A DNA stretch of 64,000 nt from Arcticibacter tournemirensis (GCF_006716645.1 NZ_VFPL01000001.1:4216001-4280000), one strand, 5' to 3'. Numbered from the stretch's first letter, positions 43,953 through 54,405 are shown. Notes: generated by a model not told the origin, from the letters alone. Numbers and translations are program-made.

Positions 43953-44507
43953 TTATATTAAACTGGCAACTCCATTTATATCAATCAGCCGTTTCGCAAA
44001 GCCATTCCTTGCAATCTCCTCATAATTATGACCGGCGTCAGAGGGCCAGCTGGCTGCAAAAGACAATAACTCCTTACCTGTGTTGGCCACCCTGTGCGCC
44101 ACTCTTCCGGGGATATAATGAAAGCTCCCCGGGAACATCTTTTCAGCCCACACCCTTCGCTGTTCATCCATCAATATCAGCACTCCCTCCCCCTTTATCC
44201 CCCAATAGAACTCAGTTCTATCTATCATAGCATGAAAATGACCTTTCGTCATAAAATATTCACCCCCAACACTACCCGGAAAAATAGATGTTACTCCGAA
44301 ATAAACCCCTCCCTGTGTTCCTTCTTTAACTGGCAAATAGCTGATTACTTCATACACCAGCGTTTCGGGGTCCATATTTTCAAAGGCGCGCTCATCCTTG
44401 AAAATGCCCCTCAGATCTTTCAGCTTACGGATGCTCTTGTCAACGCCTTCGCCTCCCAGATGATCATCTCTGAAAACGCGTTTAGGTTCATTTATAATTG
44501 TGTCCAT
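43953..44507 (-). CDS. Cupin-type phosphoglucose isomerase-like protein (second copy)
   Basis: This 184-residue protein is a compact cupin PGI. The metal site reads YFMTKGHFHAMIDRTEFYWG (about 83-102), followed by GEGVLILMDE and the second histidine in YIPGRVAHRVANTG. Size and motifs fit the archaeal/bacterial cPGI family (PF06560). It is only distantly similar to the first copy in the same operon, so the two probably handle different steps or substrates. It stops 5 bp before the ROK kinase gene. Confidence 0.85.
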   Translation of the reverse strand: MDTIINEPKRVFRDDHLGGEGVDKSIRKLKDLRGIFKDERAFENMDPETLVYEVISYLPVKEGTQGGVYFGVTSIFPGSVGGEYFMTKGHFHAMIDRTEFYWGIKGEGVLILMDEQRRVWAEKMFPGSFHYIPGRVAHRVANTGKELLSFAASWPSDAGHNYEEIARNGFAKRLIDINGVASLI

Positions 44508-44539
44508 TATCTTGATTTTAATTATTCTACCCTACTGCT

Positions 44540-46711
44540 TTATTGCAGATCAATGATCAGATGATTGTCCTTATCAGGACTTAACCTTACAAGGCTGTTC
44601 TGTCCTTTTTTACCCCATTTACCCAGGTGTACATACATCGCTCTACAAGCCTTATCACTTAATTTAGATACATTCAATACTGCACTTTTACCTTCCGCGT
44701 CTACCTGGATCGTAAAAGAGAGCAAGCCAAAGGGAGTAGCAATCTCCTTTAGGCTGGTTTTCATTCCAGGACGTATCCACTCTTTGGGGAGCCCTTCCAA
44801 TAAATGGATCTCGTCACCCCTGTCGAGGGCAAGTAAGTGCACGGCAAGACGAATAAACTCTGCACTCGCCCAGTTATGAGGCATGTCGCCCACATATTTT
44901 GCCTGCAGATCCCGTGGATTATGTTCTTCCCGCCATGCATACAACGGAGAGGCATGATTTGCAAAGGCATATAATGCCCCGATCGCCTTCCCGCCGTCGC
45001 CTCTCCAGAGACAGGCATGCCCATAAAAACTTGCAAAATAGTTCCATATCCCCTCTATGATCCAACCTGTACCCATCACCATCCCTTCCTGAAGAGTCGA
45101 TTCGAGCATATTCATAGTGCCGGAAGCAATCTTATCATCCTTTTCAAAGAGCTGGCCTGGATAAACAGCCTGGCAGAAAGCCCATTGTGCCCTTTGGGGA
45201 AGAGATCTTTGTTTTGGATCCATAACCACCGGAAGATATTTGTTACCAAATGAGTCGGAAGCGAGATCCCTTAATGCCGCTTTCCTGAACTTTGAATAAA
45301 AATCATGATATTCCCTTGTCCAGTCTTTGCCGTCCTGCTTCATACCCAACCATTCAGCTGCCTGGATCATTGTTTTTAGTCCCGCAAGGCACCAGTATAT
45401 ATTAGTATATTCCGCCATATCCTTTTTACCCCATAACCCACCATCAATTTCTCCCGGAGGAATCAATCCGTCATCAAGGGATATGCTATTATCAAGAGTC
45501 TGCCCTCTTAGCTTCCTGATAAAGCCTACTGTCCTTCTTAGTTTTGGCCATACCGACCGTAGCCACTGTTTGTCTTGCGACAGCATAGCATGTCTTACAC
45601 ATGTCCACAACACAATGCCATTCTCCTTCCAGTAATTGGAACTCATTTTGCCGAATCCACCGGTGGTATCCTGAAAAGACAGGAGATAGTTAATGCCGTC
45701 CCGGGCATCCTCCCCTCTACCCATCAGTGCAGCAGTTTCGAGCAGAAACGCACCGTCTACTATCCAAAGCCCCCTGTAACACGTTGGCCCAACCTGAAAG
45801 GCTATACTGTTTTTCTTGATTTCCCGGGCCTGCCAGATACCTCTGAGTGAAGCATCTATGAGGTTTTGAATCTCCTCATCAGGAATCTCTATATGACCGT
45901 AAGGAATATTAGTGCGGTTAGTCCAGTAATCTATTACTTCTTTTCTGAGATCCCCTGTTTTTTTTAAAAATCGAGGAGGATCTGATTCCATTTCCTTTGA
46001 TAAGAGGGATGCTTTAGCATTATCATATAATGCCGCAATCTTTACAATACTGCCGTTCACCACCTTCACAGGCTCCAGTTCTATAACAGTTTTATAATCT
46101 GCTCCTGCGAGGTTTTGTCTTAATATCTTAACTTTTTCACTCAGATAAACATGGGCGGTTTTTCCCAAAGAATCTGTTATCGTCACTATTCTATCCTGTG
46201 CCGACACTTTATGATCTGAATTGACAATAAGCACCGGACGAATAGTCTGATCCTTTCCGGAGTTATTCCTGACCTCGGTTAGTATAAGATCTTCCCTGTT
46301 TCCTGCTTTTGTTGATATGCCTTTCCGCATATAATCCAATCCTAAAGCAAAGGTTTCCTGAGTGACACTCATTCCCCCGACAGAAGACATCGTTTGTACT
46401 ATCGGAACCCGTGCATTAAGTAGCTTCTGATCACTAATCTTAATACCTTCATCGGCGAGGAAATGAACTACAGTCGCAAATCCACGGTCATTTGCAAAAG
46501 GGAAGAAGCTCCTGCTTCCAAAATCGTAGAATACCTGACCAAGGGGTCCTACGAGTGTTTTACAGGTATCATCAGGAAATGAAATGCATGACACATGCCA
46601 CTGAGGGGCATATCTGTAATCAACTGTATGCGATTGTGCAAACAGGCCTTTTAAACTAAAGCAAAAGATTACTGAAATTATAATAATACTTTCAAAAGTG
46701 TTTCTAATCAT
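44540..46711 (-). CDS. Secreted six-hairpin glycosidase-like protein
   Basis: The 723-residue protein has a signal peptide ending GLFAQ and an N-terminal beta-sandwich (about 30-270). An (alpha/alpha)6 barrel follows (about 280-650), with RGLWIVDGAFLLETAALMGR, YLLSFQDTTGGFG and NIYWCLAGLKTMIQAAEWLG. A small C-terminal beta domain ends it. The layout resembles GH78/GH95-like and GH63-like enzymes, but I cannot name a family. Three bases separate it from the upstream gene stop. I use the ATG and not the GTG one codon earlier. Confidence 0.7.
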   Translation of the reverse strand: MIRNTFESIIIISVIFCFSLKGLFAQSHTVDYRYAPQWHVSCISFPDDTCKTLVGPLGQVFYDFGSRSFFPFANDRGFATVVHFLADEGIKISDQKLLNARVPIVQTMSSVGGMSVTQETFALGLDYMRKGISTKAGNREDLILTEVRNNSGKDQTIRPVLIVNSDHKVSAQDRIVTITDSLGKTAHVYLSEKVKILRQNLAGADYKTVIELEPVKVVNGSIVKIAALYDNAKASLLSKEMESDPPRFLKKTGDLRKEVIDYWTNRTNIPYGHIEIPDEEIQNLIDASLRGIWQAREIKKNSIAFQVGPTCYRGLWIVDGAFLLETAALMGRGEDARDGINYLLSFQDTTGGFGKMSSNYWKENGIVLWTCVRHAMLSQDKQWLRSVWPKLRRTVGFIRKLRGQTLDNSISLDDGLIPPGEIDGGLWGKKDMAEYTNIYWCLAGLKTMIQAAEWLGMKQDGKDWTREYHDFYSKFRKAALRDLASDSFGNKYLPVVMDPKQRSLPQRAQWAFCQAVYPGQLFEKDDKIASGTMNMLESTLQEGMVMGTGWIIEGIWNYFASFYGHACLWRGDGGKAIGALYAFANHASPLYAWREEHNPRDLQAKYVGDMPHNWASAEFIRLAVHLLALDRGDEIHLLEGLPKEWIRPGMKTSLKEIATPFGLLSFTIQVDAEGKSAVLNVSKLSDKACRAMYVHLGKWGKKGQNSLVRLSPDKDNHLIIDLQ

Positions 46712-46714
46712 CAC

Positions 46715-49700
46715 TCAATTGTTAAAGTTTACACCAAGCTTTTTAAGGATATTCTTCCCCGTAACACTGCCGGCAACAGCTGGAGTTATAAGCACGTACC
46801 CCCCTTTTGTGTCAGCATTTGCAATTCGTACAATGCACGGATATCTTTCAGTGACCTGCGGATAAAGGAGATGCTGCCTGGTTGTAGTATAAGCAAGTGT
46901 TTCAAAAGTCCAGGGCTTGAATATGGCAAAATCAGTATAGGCAGTTCTAACAGGCATGTGTTCTTTAGGCAAACCTCTTAATATGGTATTGTCACAAAAC
47001 TCTATCCCATCTCCATCAATCTCAAAACCGAACATTCCATTTTTTGTACTCCAGGAGTTAAAGAACTGTTCATTTCCCCAGTAATTGACCCCCTTTCTTT
47101 TAGGTGAGCTTAACCCTACGTCAGGAAGCGCCTCATCTATCGGTTGCCAGCTTTTTCCCGTTTCTGTAACCCCGATGCTAGCTCCGTTACTATCCGGCAT
47201 TCCTCTATCCATTCCATCATTGAATATTCTGACGGCAAGGGTATTTTGACCGCTAAATCTTATTGCTCTATATGCTTCTGCCTCCGGCTTAACTACATAA
47301 AAACGGCTTAACATCTTATACCTGTGGGCGTCCGGATAATTAGTACGGGTGGGATACTCCTGCTTAATACAGGCTTCCATGTCCCTGAAACTTGCTGCAA
47401 AAGAACCGTTAATAAAAACGCTGTCGAGGCCTGAAAGCGGCCCAAGCTCTATAAGGATATTCTTTCCCCTGAATGACTGCGGGAGCGTAAAGACCGTAGT
47501 ATAATTACCGTTTTTTTGTAAAAGAGAGGTATTAGCAGTATCCGGAGAGAAAACCCACTTTCCGAGATCAATTTTCGTCCTGGCCGGAAGATACTGGTAC
47601 CAGTCAATGATACCGCATTGCTCGCCCAGTATTCCGGCTCCGTCTTCATCACTTTTGGCATTCGTAGTAGCACCAAAGAAAATTACCGTACCTCCATGCT
47701 TTACAAACGCTTCTAAAGATCTTTTAACGCTTTTTCCTGAACTTGAATAAAGAGGCAAACGATTCCCCCGTACAAGGATTTTCTTGTATTGTGTATTTCC
47801 CAGATCAGCTAATGCATCTATATTTAGTAATTCAGCGCCAGGGTAAGGTTTATCAGAATGAAAGGACGGATCATAAAAGAGTGCAGCTTTGCCTTCCTGA
47901 AGAGGCGGAAGCCCGGTCTTCTTTACCAGCTTATACCCGGGTTCCTTCCTGTTACTTAAAGCTAACGTTGCTTTATATAACTTCTTGCCCGTTCCTGTTA
48001 CGAAAGTATTCTCAGGATCAGAGACATGGACAAACCTGATATTAGGATCGTTCACATTTACCGACAATCTTCGGTTTTTACTTTTTATCAGGAGATATCC
48101 ATGAGGCGTTGGAACCCTGCATTCAAAGTTGTCCCAGCTATCAGGAATAGATGGTATAATTTTTATCTCTGACCATCCAGGAATAAGAGGTTCAACCCCC
48201 ATCACATCCTTTACTACCACATCCAGAAGATTTCCCGCTGCAGTGACAAAAACATTCCCTCCAGTCGACACACCGTTTGTATCGAGGGTTTCCTCTATAA
48301 ACCCCGGATACTTTTCATCGCATATTGTCGAAGCAGCAAGATTGAGCAGTTTATACCCATTGTCCTTTTCTCCGTATTTAAAACAGGCTTCTGCTTCCCA
48401 CAGGTTCCACCAGGGCCACACTTTTACATTCTGATCGTTTTCAAGCCCAACGTGGTTCATCCTGGGAACTATCGTTAATGAGCCGTAATCACACCAATTG
48501 TTTTTACGCAGATAATCGAGTGTTTCGGCAGACCTTACTGCATCTGTAGCTCCAATCTTCAATAACATCGCCTGGGAAGCTTGTGAACTTCTCTGACACA
48601 CCATATCCCATAAAACCATGTTGTTAAAGTATTTTCTTTCATTATTCCAGAACACCGTGTTGATTGCATTAACCGTCCTGTTGTAAAGACCGAAAAGTTT
48701 CTGCGCTTCCCCCTTGTTCCCAAGTTCCTTTTCGATCTTAGAGTAATAATTCAACAACGAAGCGTACATTGAATTAGCAGCGAGAGTGCTCACACCATTC
48801 GTTGTAAGCATCATGATCATATGATCCATAAACTCAGTAACATCAACAATTAATCCATCATCATCGTAATCCCTTCTGATCCAATGCGCTACCCATGGCC
48901 GAATAATCTCTGCATCCTCTCTTAATTGCCTGATATCGCCCGAATATTGGTAGTAATTCCAAACAGAGCGGGCAGTCCAGCCTATTCCTTCTGCAGTTCC
49001 GCCCTGTGAAGGATCATTTGAGTTTTTGCAATCCTCAGGCGACATCAGCGCATATCTTTTAAGATCATATTCCAGAGATTGTCTTGCCGCTTTAACCCGC
49101 CCGGATGCCATTCCGCCCGGCAATAGACCCGAACCGAGATCACGCGCCCAGATATCCTGCCATCTGAACAGCTCGCAAAACATTAGGTCTCCGTTATACC
49201 CTAAATCAAGAAGCGACTGCGAAAAGGCGACCGCCTGGTTAAGTGTCTTGTCAGGTGATTTTAACACCAGCTTTTGACCTGACGCTGTTAATAGCTGTTT
49301 CTGAAAGTCGCTGTAGCTTAATATAGCTGGCGGCAGTTCTCCCTGATTGAAAAAGACATATTTTATGCTCTTATCTCTTTTCTCTTTTCTTTGAAGACCG
49401 ATTGAATTATTTAACATGAGACGAACCTCAATCCATGCTGAAGTTTTAACACATATTGAAAAACCAGAGGCCGGTAGAACTCCGTAAATAACAGATATCG
49501 AATCCCTTCCTACCCTGATATCATAGGCTACCCCGCCTGGGAAGAAAGTACTATTCCATAAAGTGCTTGCCGGCAGGAGCTCGTAACCATTGCTAAAGAA
49601 GCGAAACATACCGTCAAGCTTAATTCCCTTAGCCGCCACAAAACGGTCGGGAGTAGTCCTGATGATAAATTTTCCATCGCCCACCAATGCCGTCGGACTC

Positions 49701-49795
49701 CGACCCTGATACTTAAGAAATAAATCGTCCTGTGCCCTGAGATGCGCAGGAAACAATACATTGAGAAAAAACAGCCCTAATAATAAGTTCTTCAT
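46715..49795 (-). CDS. Large secreted multi-domain glycosidase-like protein
   Basis: The 1026-residue protein has a signal peptide ending HLRAQ. Residues 30-180 form a beta domain. An (alpha/alpha)6 barrel follows (about 190-560), with CELFRWQDIWARDLGSGLLP and GTAEGIGWTARSVWNYYQYSG, a TWTRD-like acid region. Residues 640-710 look like a class I glutamine-amidotransferase-like fold (HGGTVIFFGATTNA). The end contains a jelly-roll sugar-binding-like domain (ILIELGPLSGLDSVFINGSF). Such a combination is unusual. It follows SusD by 68 bp and is the first glycosidase-like gene of the operon. Confidence 0.68.
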   Translation of the reverse strand: MKNLLLGLFFLNVLFPAHLRAQDDLFLKYQGRSPTALVGDGKFIIRTTPDRFVAAKGIKLDGMFRFFSNGYELLPASTLWNSTFFPGGVAYDIRVGRDSISVIYGVLPASGFSICVKTSAWIEVRLMLNNSIGLQRKEKRDKSIKYVFFNQGELPPAILSYSDFQKQLLTASGQKLVLKSPDKTLNQAVAFSQSLLDLGYNGDLMFCELFRWQDIWARDLGSGLLPGGMASGRVKAARQSLEYDLKRYALMSPEDCKNSNDPSQGGTAEGIGWTARSVWNYYQYSGDIRQLREDAEIIRPWVAHWIRRDYDDDGLIVDVTEFMDHMIMMLTTNGVSTLAANSMYASLLNYYSKIEKELGNKGEAQKLFGLYNRTVNAINTVFWNNERKYFNNMVLWDMVCQRSSQASQAMLLKIGATDAVRSAETLDYLRKNNWCDYGSLTIVPRMNHVGLENDQNVKVWPWWNLWEAEACFKYGEKDNGYKLLNLAASTICDEKYPGFIEETLDTNGVSTGGNVFVTAAGNLLDVVVKDVMGVEPLIPGWSEIKIIPSIPDSWDNFECRVPTPHGYLLIKSKNRRLSVNVNDPNIRFVHVSDPENTFVTGTGKKLYKATLALSNRKEPGYKLVKKTGLPPLQEGKAALFYDPSFHSDKPYPGAELLNIDALADLGNTQYKKILVRGNRLPLYSSSGKSVKRSLEAFVKHGGTVIFFGATTNAKSDEDGAGILGEQCGIIDWYQYLPARTKIDLGKWVFSPDTANTSLLQKNGNYTTVFTLPQSFRGKNILIELGPLSGLDSVFINGSFAASFRDMEACIKQEYPTRTNYPDAHRYKMLSRFYVVKPEAEAYRAIRFSGQNTLAVRIFNDGMDRGMPDSNGASIGVTETGKSWQPIDEALPDVGLSSPKRKGVNYWGNEQFFNSWSTKNGMFGFEIDGDGIEFCDNTILRGLPKEHMPVRTAYTDFAIFKPWTFETLAYTTTRQHLLYPQVTERYPCIVRIANADTKGGYVLITPAVAGSVTGKNILKKLGVNFNN

Positions 49796-49863
49796 ATCAA
49801 AAACAAGGAGAATAAGAGGATATGGTCCAACATATCCTCTAATGACTATTATTGCTTATCGGC

Positions 49864-51348
49864 TCAGTAACCGGGGTTCTGTGTAAGATTTGGATTCCTG
49901 TCCATGATAGTCAATGGTATAGGAAATATATACGTATGCCTGTCAGCAGGATCAGAGTTAGGTTTAAAATCCCAGGTATTTTTAAAGACGTCAAAGCGGA
50001 TAAGATCATTTCTTCTCCAGCCTTCAAAAACAAACTCGAAGCCCCGTTCCTTGAGCAGAAGATCCAGAGTTAATGTTGACAATGGCTTGGCAGGATTAAA
50101 ATTCCGCTCCCGCACCTCGTTAACGAGAGCTCTCGCACCTTGTTCATCTCCCGTACGTAACATGCATTCGGCTTTCATCAGTAAAATATCCGAATAACGG
50201 AATATGGCGAAATCGTTATTTAAGTGCGTACGACCGCCCTTCTCAACTTCCCATTTAAACAGTCGGGCTCCTTCATTCTCGGTAGCACTCGCAAAATCTC
50301 TTACATCGATAGTAAAATTCAATGGTGTTATACCGTCGCGTGTATAGATAACTTCTCCTGTTGATGAACGCTGTGGGCCTATCAAAAATGAATTTCTTCT
50401 GGCATCAGCCAAATCAAAACTCTTTACGAAGCCCGGGACAGCACATGGCCCATTCCAGGAGCTGAACTGAACATCAAAAGTGAGGTAACTTGAATAATGC
50501 CATGACATCTGATATGGAATAAAATAGCCTCTGAAATAATCGGCGTCGTAAGGTATTGACCAGATATTTTCCTTGGACCCTTCATTTTTCACCTTAAAGT
50601 TGTTGAAGAAATTAGGCTCCAGCTCATAAAGGCCAGACTGAACTACTTTATTACAGTATTCCAGACACTTATTCCACTGCGGGGCGCCAGTGTATACTCC
50701 GGCGTTAAGGTACAATTTTGCTAAAATGGTATAGGCGACCCATTTTGTTGCTTTAGTATAGGTGTTCGTACTTTTTTCTTCGGTCAGTTTGTCAACTACA
50801 GCTAAAAGCTCCGACTCAACAAAATCATAAACTTCTTTACGTGTATTGTTCTTCGGCAGTTCTCCTTCAAATTCTGTCACTATCGGAACATTTCCGATAT
50901 TATCCAGCATCAGGAAATACCAAAATGCCCTGATCGTACGCAGCTCAGCATAAATCCTGTCTTTATTTTCAATCTCAACAGTGGTATTATCGAGCAGGTC
51001 TATAATTTTATTGACCGTTGTAACCTGCTCAAATCGCCAGAAATTGGGAGTTTCCCTGGCTGACCATTCGTGAGTATGATAACGTAAATGAATTCCGCCA
51101 GAATACCAATCGAGCCCTCTTGCCGGAATCATATATTCGTCGGTAGTGATCTCCTGCATCCAGAAGTCGTTGTTCACGTAATTTACGAGGGTGCCGTATG
51201 CCGGCCCAATCAATGAATTTATTTCTTCGGAAGTTCCGCCAAACTGACTTTGCGGAATTGAACTATATAATTCCTCATCAAGATCCGTACAAGCTGTTAT
51301 ACTAAGAACAGCTGATAGTATTATAGCTAACAAATAATTTTTTCTCAT
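49864..51348 (-). CDS. SusD/RagB-like nutrient-binding lipoprotein
   Basis: The 494-residue protein starts at MRKNYLLAII and has the lipobox SITAC (Cys19) followed by TDLDEELYSSIP. Helical TPR-type repeats and the C-terminal EFVFEGWRRNDLIRFDVFKN segment are typical of SusD. The C-terminus TIMDRNPNLTQNPGY is also standard. I prefer this start to an ATG 21 bases earlier that overlaps the susC stop and would add seven residues before the signal. It is the surface-lid partner of the intact SusC immediately upstream. Confidence 0.92.
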   Translation of the reverse strand: MRKNYLLAIILSAVLSITACTDLDEELYSSIPQSQFGGTSEEINSLIGPAYGTLVNYVNNDFWMQEITTDEYMIPARGLDWYSGGIHLRYHTHEWSARETPNFWRFEQVTTVNKIIDLLDNTTVEIENKDRIYAELRTIRAFWYFLMLDNIGNVPIVTEFEGELPKNNTRKEVYDFVESELLAVVDKLTEEKSTNTYTKATKWVAYTILAKLYLNAGVYTGAPQWNKCLEYCNKVVQSGLYELEPNFFNNFKVKNEGSKENIWSIPYDADYFRGYFIPYQMSWHYSSYLTFDVQFSSWNGPCAVPGFVKSFDLADARRNSFLIGPQRSSTGEVIYTRDGITPLNFTIDVRDFASATENEGARLFKWEVEKGGRTHLNNDFAIFRYSDILLMKAECMLRTGDEQGARALVNEVRERNFNPAKPLSTLTLDLLLKERGFEFVFEGWRRNDLIRFDVFKNTWDFKPNSDPADRHTYIFPIPLTIMDRNPNLTQNPGY

Positions 51349-51368
51349 GACCTTCAGTGTTAAATGCA

Positions 51369-54332
51369 TTAAAAAGAAAAATTAACTCCCAGAGAAAACG
51401 ACCTGGTCTTGGGATAGTAATTCCTGGCGTCTATTCCGAATACAAGCCCGTTCACATTTACTTCAGGGTCAATTCCCGTATAATTTGTTATAATGAACAG
51501 ATTGTTGGCAGTAGCAGAAAGCCTTAAGTTCTTTATTTTGGAAGAAGGAGGGAGCTTCACATCGTATCCTAAAGTCAGGTACTCAAGGCGAACAAAGCTT
51601 CCGTCCTCAATGTAGTAAGAGGAATACACTAATGGCTGTGCTGCAATATCTAGGGCTGTTTTGAGAACATTGTTTCCAGGCATGCGGTTAATGTCGTTGA
51701 GGTACAAAGCAGTTGAATTTGCAATATCATTACCGAACACTCCCCTAAGTAAAAGATCAAGTGAGAAGTTCTTATATTTCAGAGAATTAGACATATTCAG
51801 TGTAAAATCCGGCTGTGCGTTCCCTATTACTGTTCTGTCGTCTGCGTAAACAAACTTACCGTCGCCGCTCACATCTTCATACTGGAATATGCCGTTTGCA
51901 TCGCGGCCGATATATTTGGCGCCGTAAAACGTTCCGATAGCGTATCCTGGCTTAAGAATTTGCGGAGTTTCCTGTAATCCTCCTAAGGCCCATTCCCCCG
52001 TATACACTACATCCAGCTTAAATTCGTCGTTCGAAAGTGACTTCAGCTTATTCTTATTCCTGGCGAAATTGAGTCCCAGGTTCCATTTAAATTCACTGGA
52101 GTTTATTACCGTTGATTCAAGGGAAAGCTCAATACCCTTATTTTCAACCTCCCCAACATTTGCCATCATGGTATTGTACTGGTAAGGAGGGGTTGGCACG
52201 GGATAGTTATAGAGAAGATTGGAGGTTTGCTTATTGTAATAATCAATACTGCCTCTGAACCTGCCGCCTAAAAACGAATAGTCGATTCCGGCATCAAACT
52301 GGGCGGTTTCCTCCCATTTCAGGTTCGGGTTCGGATTTTGATTAGGTGCATATTGTGTAAAAAACTCTCCTCCCTGATAGTAGTACCCTGCAGCACCATA
52401 AAGGGCGAGTGCAGTGTAATTCGGAATCTCCTGATTACCGGTTATTCCATAGCTCGTACGCAGCTTTAACTCATCTATAAATCTCACATCCCGCAGGAAA
52501 GGCTCTTTATTGATAGCCCATGCGACTGATCCTGAGGGAAAAATCCCCCATTTGTTATCCTTACCAAAGCGGGTTGATCCATCCCTCCTAATAGTCCCGG
52601 TAAATATATATCTCCCGTCAAAAGAATAGTTAGCTCTTGCGTAGAATGAAATAAGCTTGTTCTTTTCTTTAAAACTTGATATATCCGTTGGGGTTAAATT
52701 ATTGCCGGCTCCCAGATTATTATACAAAAAAAGGTCAGTTATAAAGTCACGGTTCTGCGCTGCAAAATTCTCAGGCGTAAACTCCTGATAGGAGTATCCA
52801 AGAATTGCGTTTATCTTATGCTTTTCGTTAAATGTCCGGTCATAGGTGAGCGTCGACTCGATTAACTTTGAATTATCCTCGCTTGTAGTTCTTCTGGCAA
52901 AGCCATTGGTCTGTTCGGCAGCTCTCGATACCCTCGACTCATAATAACCGGTCATCAGATTACGCCTGGAAATAGACCCATTGATAGCAGCGGAAAACCC
53001 TTTAAAAAATGTATATTCCAACTGCATCCTCCCCAGGAACTGATTTCTCTTACTATCAGATGTCATTTGATTAAGCATCGCTACCGGATTATAGTATTCA
53101 TATCCAGAGACTTCCTTAAATTTGCCATTTTCATCATAAACCGGAATAGTAGGATTTAAATTGAGGGCATAAGCAAAAACGTTCGCTGTAGGAACACTTC
53201 CCCAATCTTCAATCGTCGTGTTGGCGTTAATTAAAAGTTTCAGTTTACCATCCAATCCCGTTTGGTCAAAAGCGATATTGGCATTAACCCTTTGCAGGTC
53301 ATTTGATAAAACGATACCTTTCTGGTCAAGATAATTTACAGATGCACGATATGTAGAACTTTCGGTACCACCCGTTAAACTGATATTATGGTTCTGCGAA
53401 TGGCCCCTTCTATAAACCTCTTGCTGCCACTTTGTATCCGCTCCATAATCCATCGCATTCGTAATATTGTGTGATTGAACGTAATTGCGCCAGTCCTCGG
53501 CTGTAAGCATGTCCAGGTTATTCGCAAGGTTTTCTGTAGCAAAATAGCCGTCATAAGAAATAGCAGTTTTGCCGGCCTTCCCTTTTTTTGTCGTGATAAG
53601 AATAACCCCATTCGCGCTTCTTGCGCCATAAATAGCAGCGGCAGAAGCATCCTTTAGTACGCTTATGGATGCAATATCCTGAGGGGCAACACTATTGATT
53701 GAAGCTCCCGGAACCCCGTCAATCACCACAAGGGGGCCATTACCTCCCATAAGAGAGGTCGATCCTCTTAGCCTCATGGTTACTTCCTGCGTCGGGTCTC
53801 CGCCCGGCCTGGTAACAACGAGACCTGAAACTTTACCCTGCATCAGTTGCTCCGGCGATGTAACTACTCCCTTGTTAAAGTCCTTTTCAGATACATTTGT
53901 TACGGAGCCTGAAAGATCCTTCTTCTGAATAGTCCCATATCCGATAGCTACAACTTCCTGAAGCATTACAGATTCTTCTGCCAATGTAATTCTAAGCTCT
54001 GTACTAGTACCTATTACTACTGTCTGGGTCTTCATCCCAATAAAAGACACCACAAGTTCAGCTGCGCCTGTTGGAACCTTTATTGAGAACTTCCCCTCGG
54101 TATCTGTAGTTGTACTGACCCGTGTACCTTTTACAGTAATGGTTACCCCGGGCAATGTTTCGCCGCTGGCCGCTACAACTACTCCGCCAATAGTACGGTC
54201 CTGCCCCGTTTTATCTTTTGCTAATAATACATTAGCATTCAAAAGATTGAAGCAACAGAATAGCAGCAACAATCTCCGACAAGAAAGCATTAACCTCTTG
54301 TCCCTCTTTTTTGCAAGTAACTTTCTTTCCAT
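51369..54332 (-). CDS. SusC/RagA-like TonB-linked outer-membrane channel
   Basis: The 987-residue protein has an N-terminal signal region, a carboxypeptidase-regulatory-like domain (TIGGVVVAASGETLPGVTIT, about 47-66), the TonB-box-like ESVMLQEVVAIGYGT and the SusC plug with SISVLKDASAAAIYGARSAN. A long barrel ends RSFSLGVNFSF. It is intact, in contrast to the broken SusC at 27669-30840. With the SusD gene after it, it forms the entry channel of the locus. The AraC gene upstream probably controls it. Confidence 0.93.
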   Translation of the reverse strand: MERKLLAKKRDKRLMLSCRRLLLLFCCFNLLNANVLLAKDKTGQDRTIGGVVVAASGETLPGVTITVKGTRVSTTTDTEGKFSIKVPTGAAELVVSFIGMKTQTVVIGTSTELRITLAEESVMLQEVVAIGYGTIQKKDLSGSVTNVSEKDFNKGVVTSPEQLMQGKVSGLVVTRPGGDPTQEVTMRLRGSTSLMGGNGPLVVIDGVPGASINSVAPQDIASISVLKDASAAAIYGARSANGVILITTKKGKAGKTAISYDGYFATENLANNLDMLTAEDWRNYVQSHNITNAMDYGADTKWQQEVYRRGHSQNHNISLTGGTESSTYRASVNYLDQKGIVLSNDLQRVNANIAFDQTGLDGKLKLLINANTTIEDWGSVPTANVFAYALNLNPTIPVYDENGKFKEVSGYEYYNPVAMLNQMTSDSKRNQFLGRMQLEYTFFKGFSAAINGSISRRNLMTGYYESRVSRAAEQTNGFARRTTSEDNSKLIESTLTYDRTFNEKHKINAILGYSYQEFTPENFAAQNRDFITDLFLYNNLGAGNNLTPTDISSFKEKNKLISFYARANYSFDGRYIFTGTIRRDGSTRFGKDNKWGIFPSGSVAWAINKEPFLRDVRFIDELKLRTSYGITGNQEIPNYTALALYGAAGYYYQGGEFFTQYAPNQNPNPNLKWEETAQFDAGIDYSFLGGRFRGSIDYYNKQTSNLLYNYPVPTPPYQYNTMMANVGEVENKGIELSLESTVINSSEFKWNLGLNFARNKNKLKSLSNDEFKLDVVYTGEWALGGLQETPQILKPGYAIGTFYGAKYIGRDANGIFQYEDVSGDGKFVYADDRTVIGNAQPDFTLNMSNSLKYKNFSLDLLLRGVFGNDIANSTALYLNDINRMPGNNVLKTALDIAAQPLVYSSYYIEDGSFVRLEYLTLGYDVKLPPSSKIKNLRLSATANNLFIITNYTGIDPEVNVNGLVFGIDARNYYPKTRSFSLGVNFSF

Positions 54333-54397
54333 TTTGGTTAATTGATTAGATTGAAATTCTTTTTGTATTTACTATACACATACTCATTTGTATACTA

Positions 54398-54405
54398 CAA
54401 AAATA
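54398..54405 (-). promoter_or_regulatory. -7 element upstream of the locus SusC gene
   Basis: The minus strand reads TATTTTTG, matching TAnnTTTG, 65 bases before the SusC start. The 296-bp gap between SusC and the AraC gene is AT-rich and otherwise without a gene, so it should hold the regulated promoter of the 18-kb operon. An AraC binding site cannot be pinned down by eye. Confidence 0.4.
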
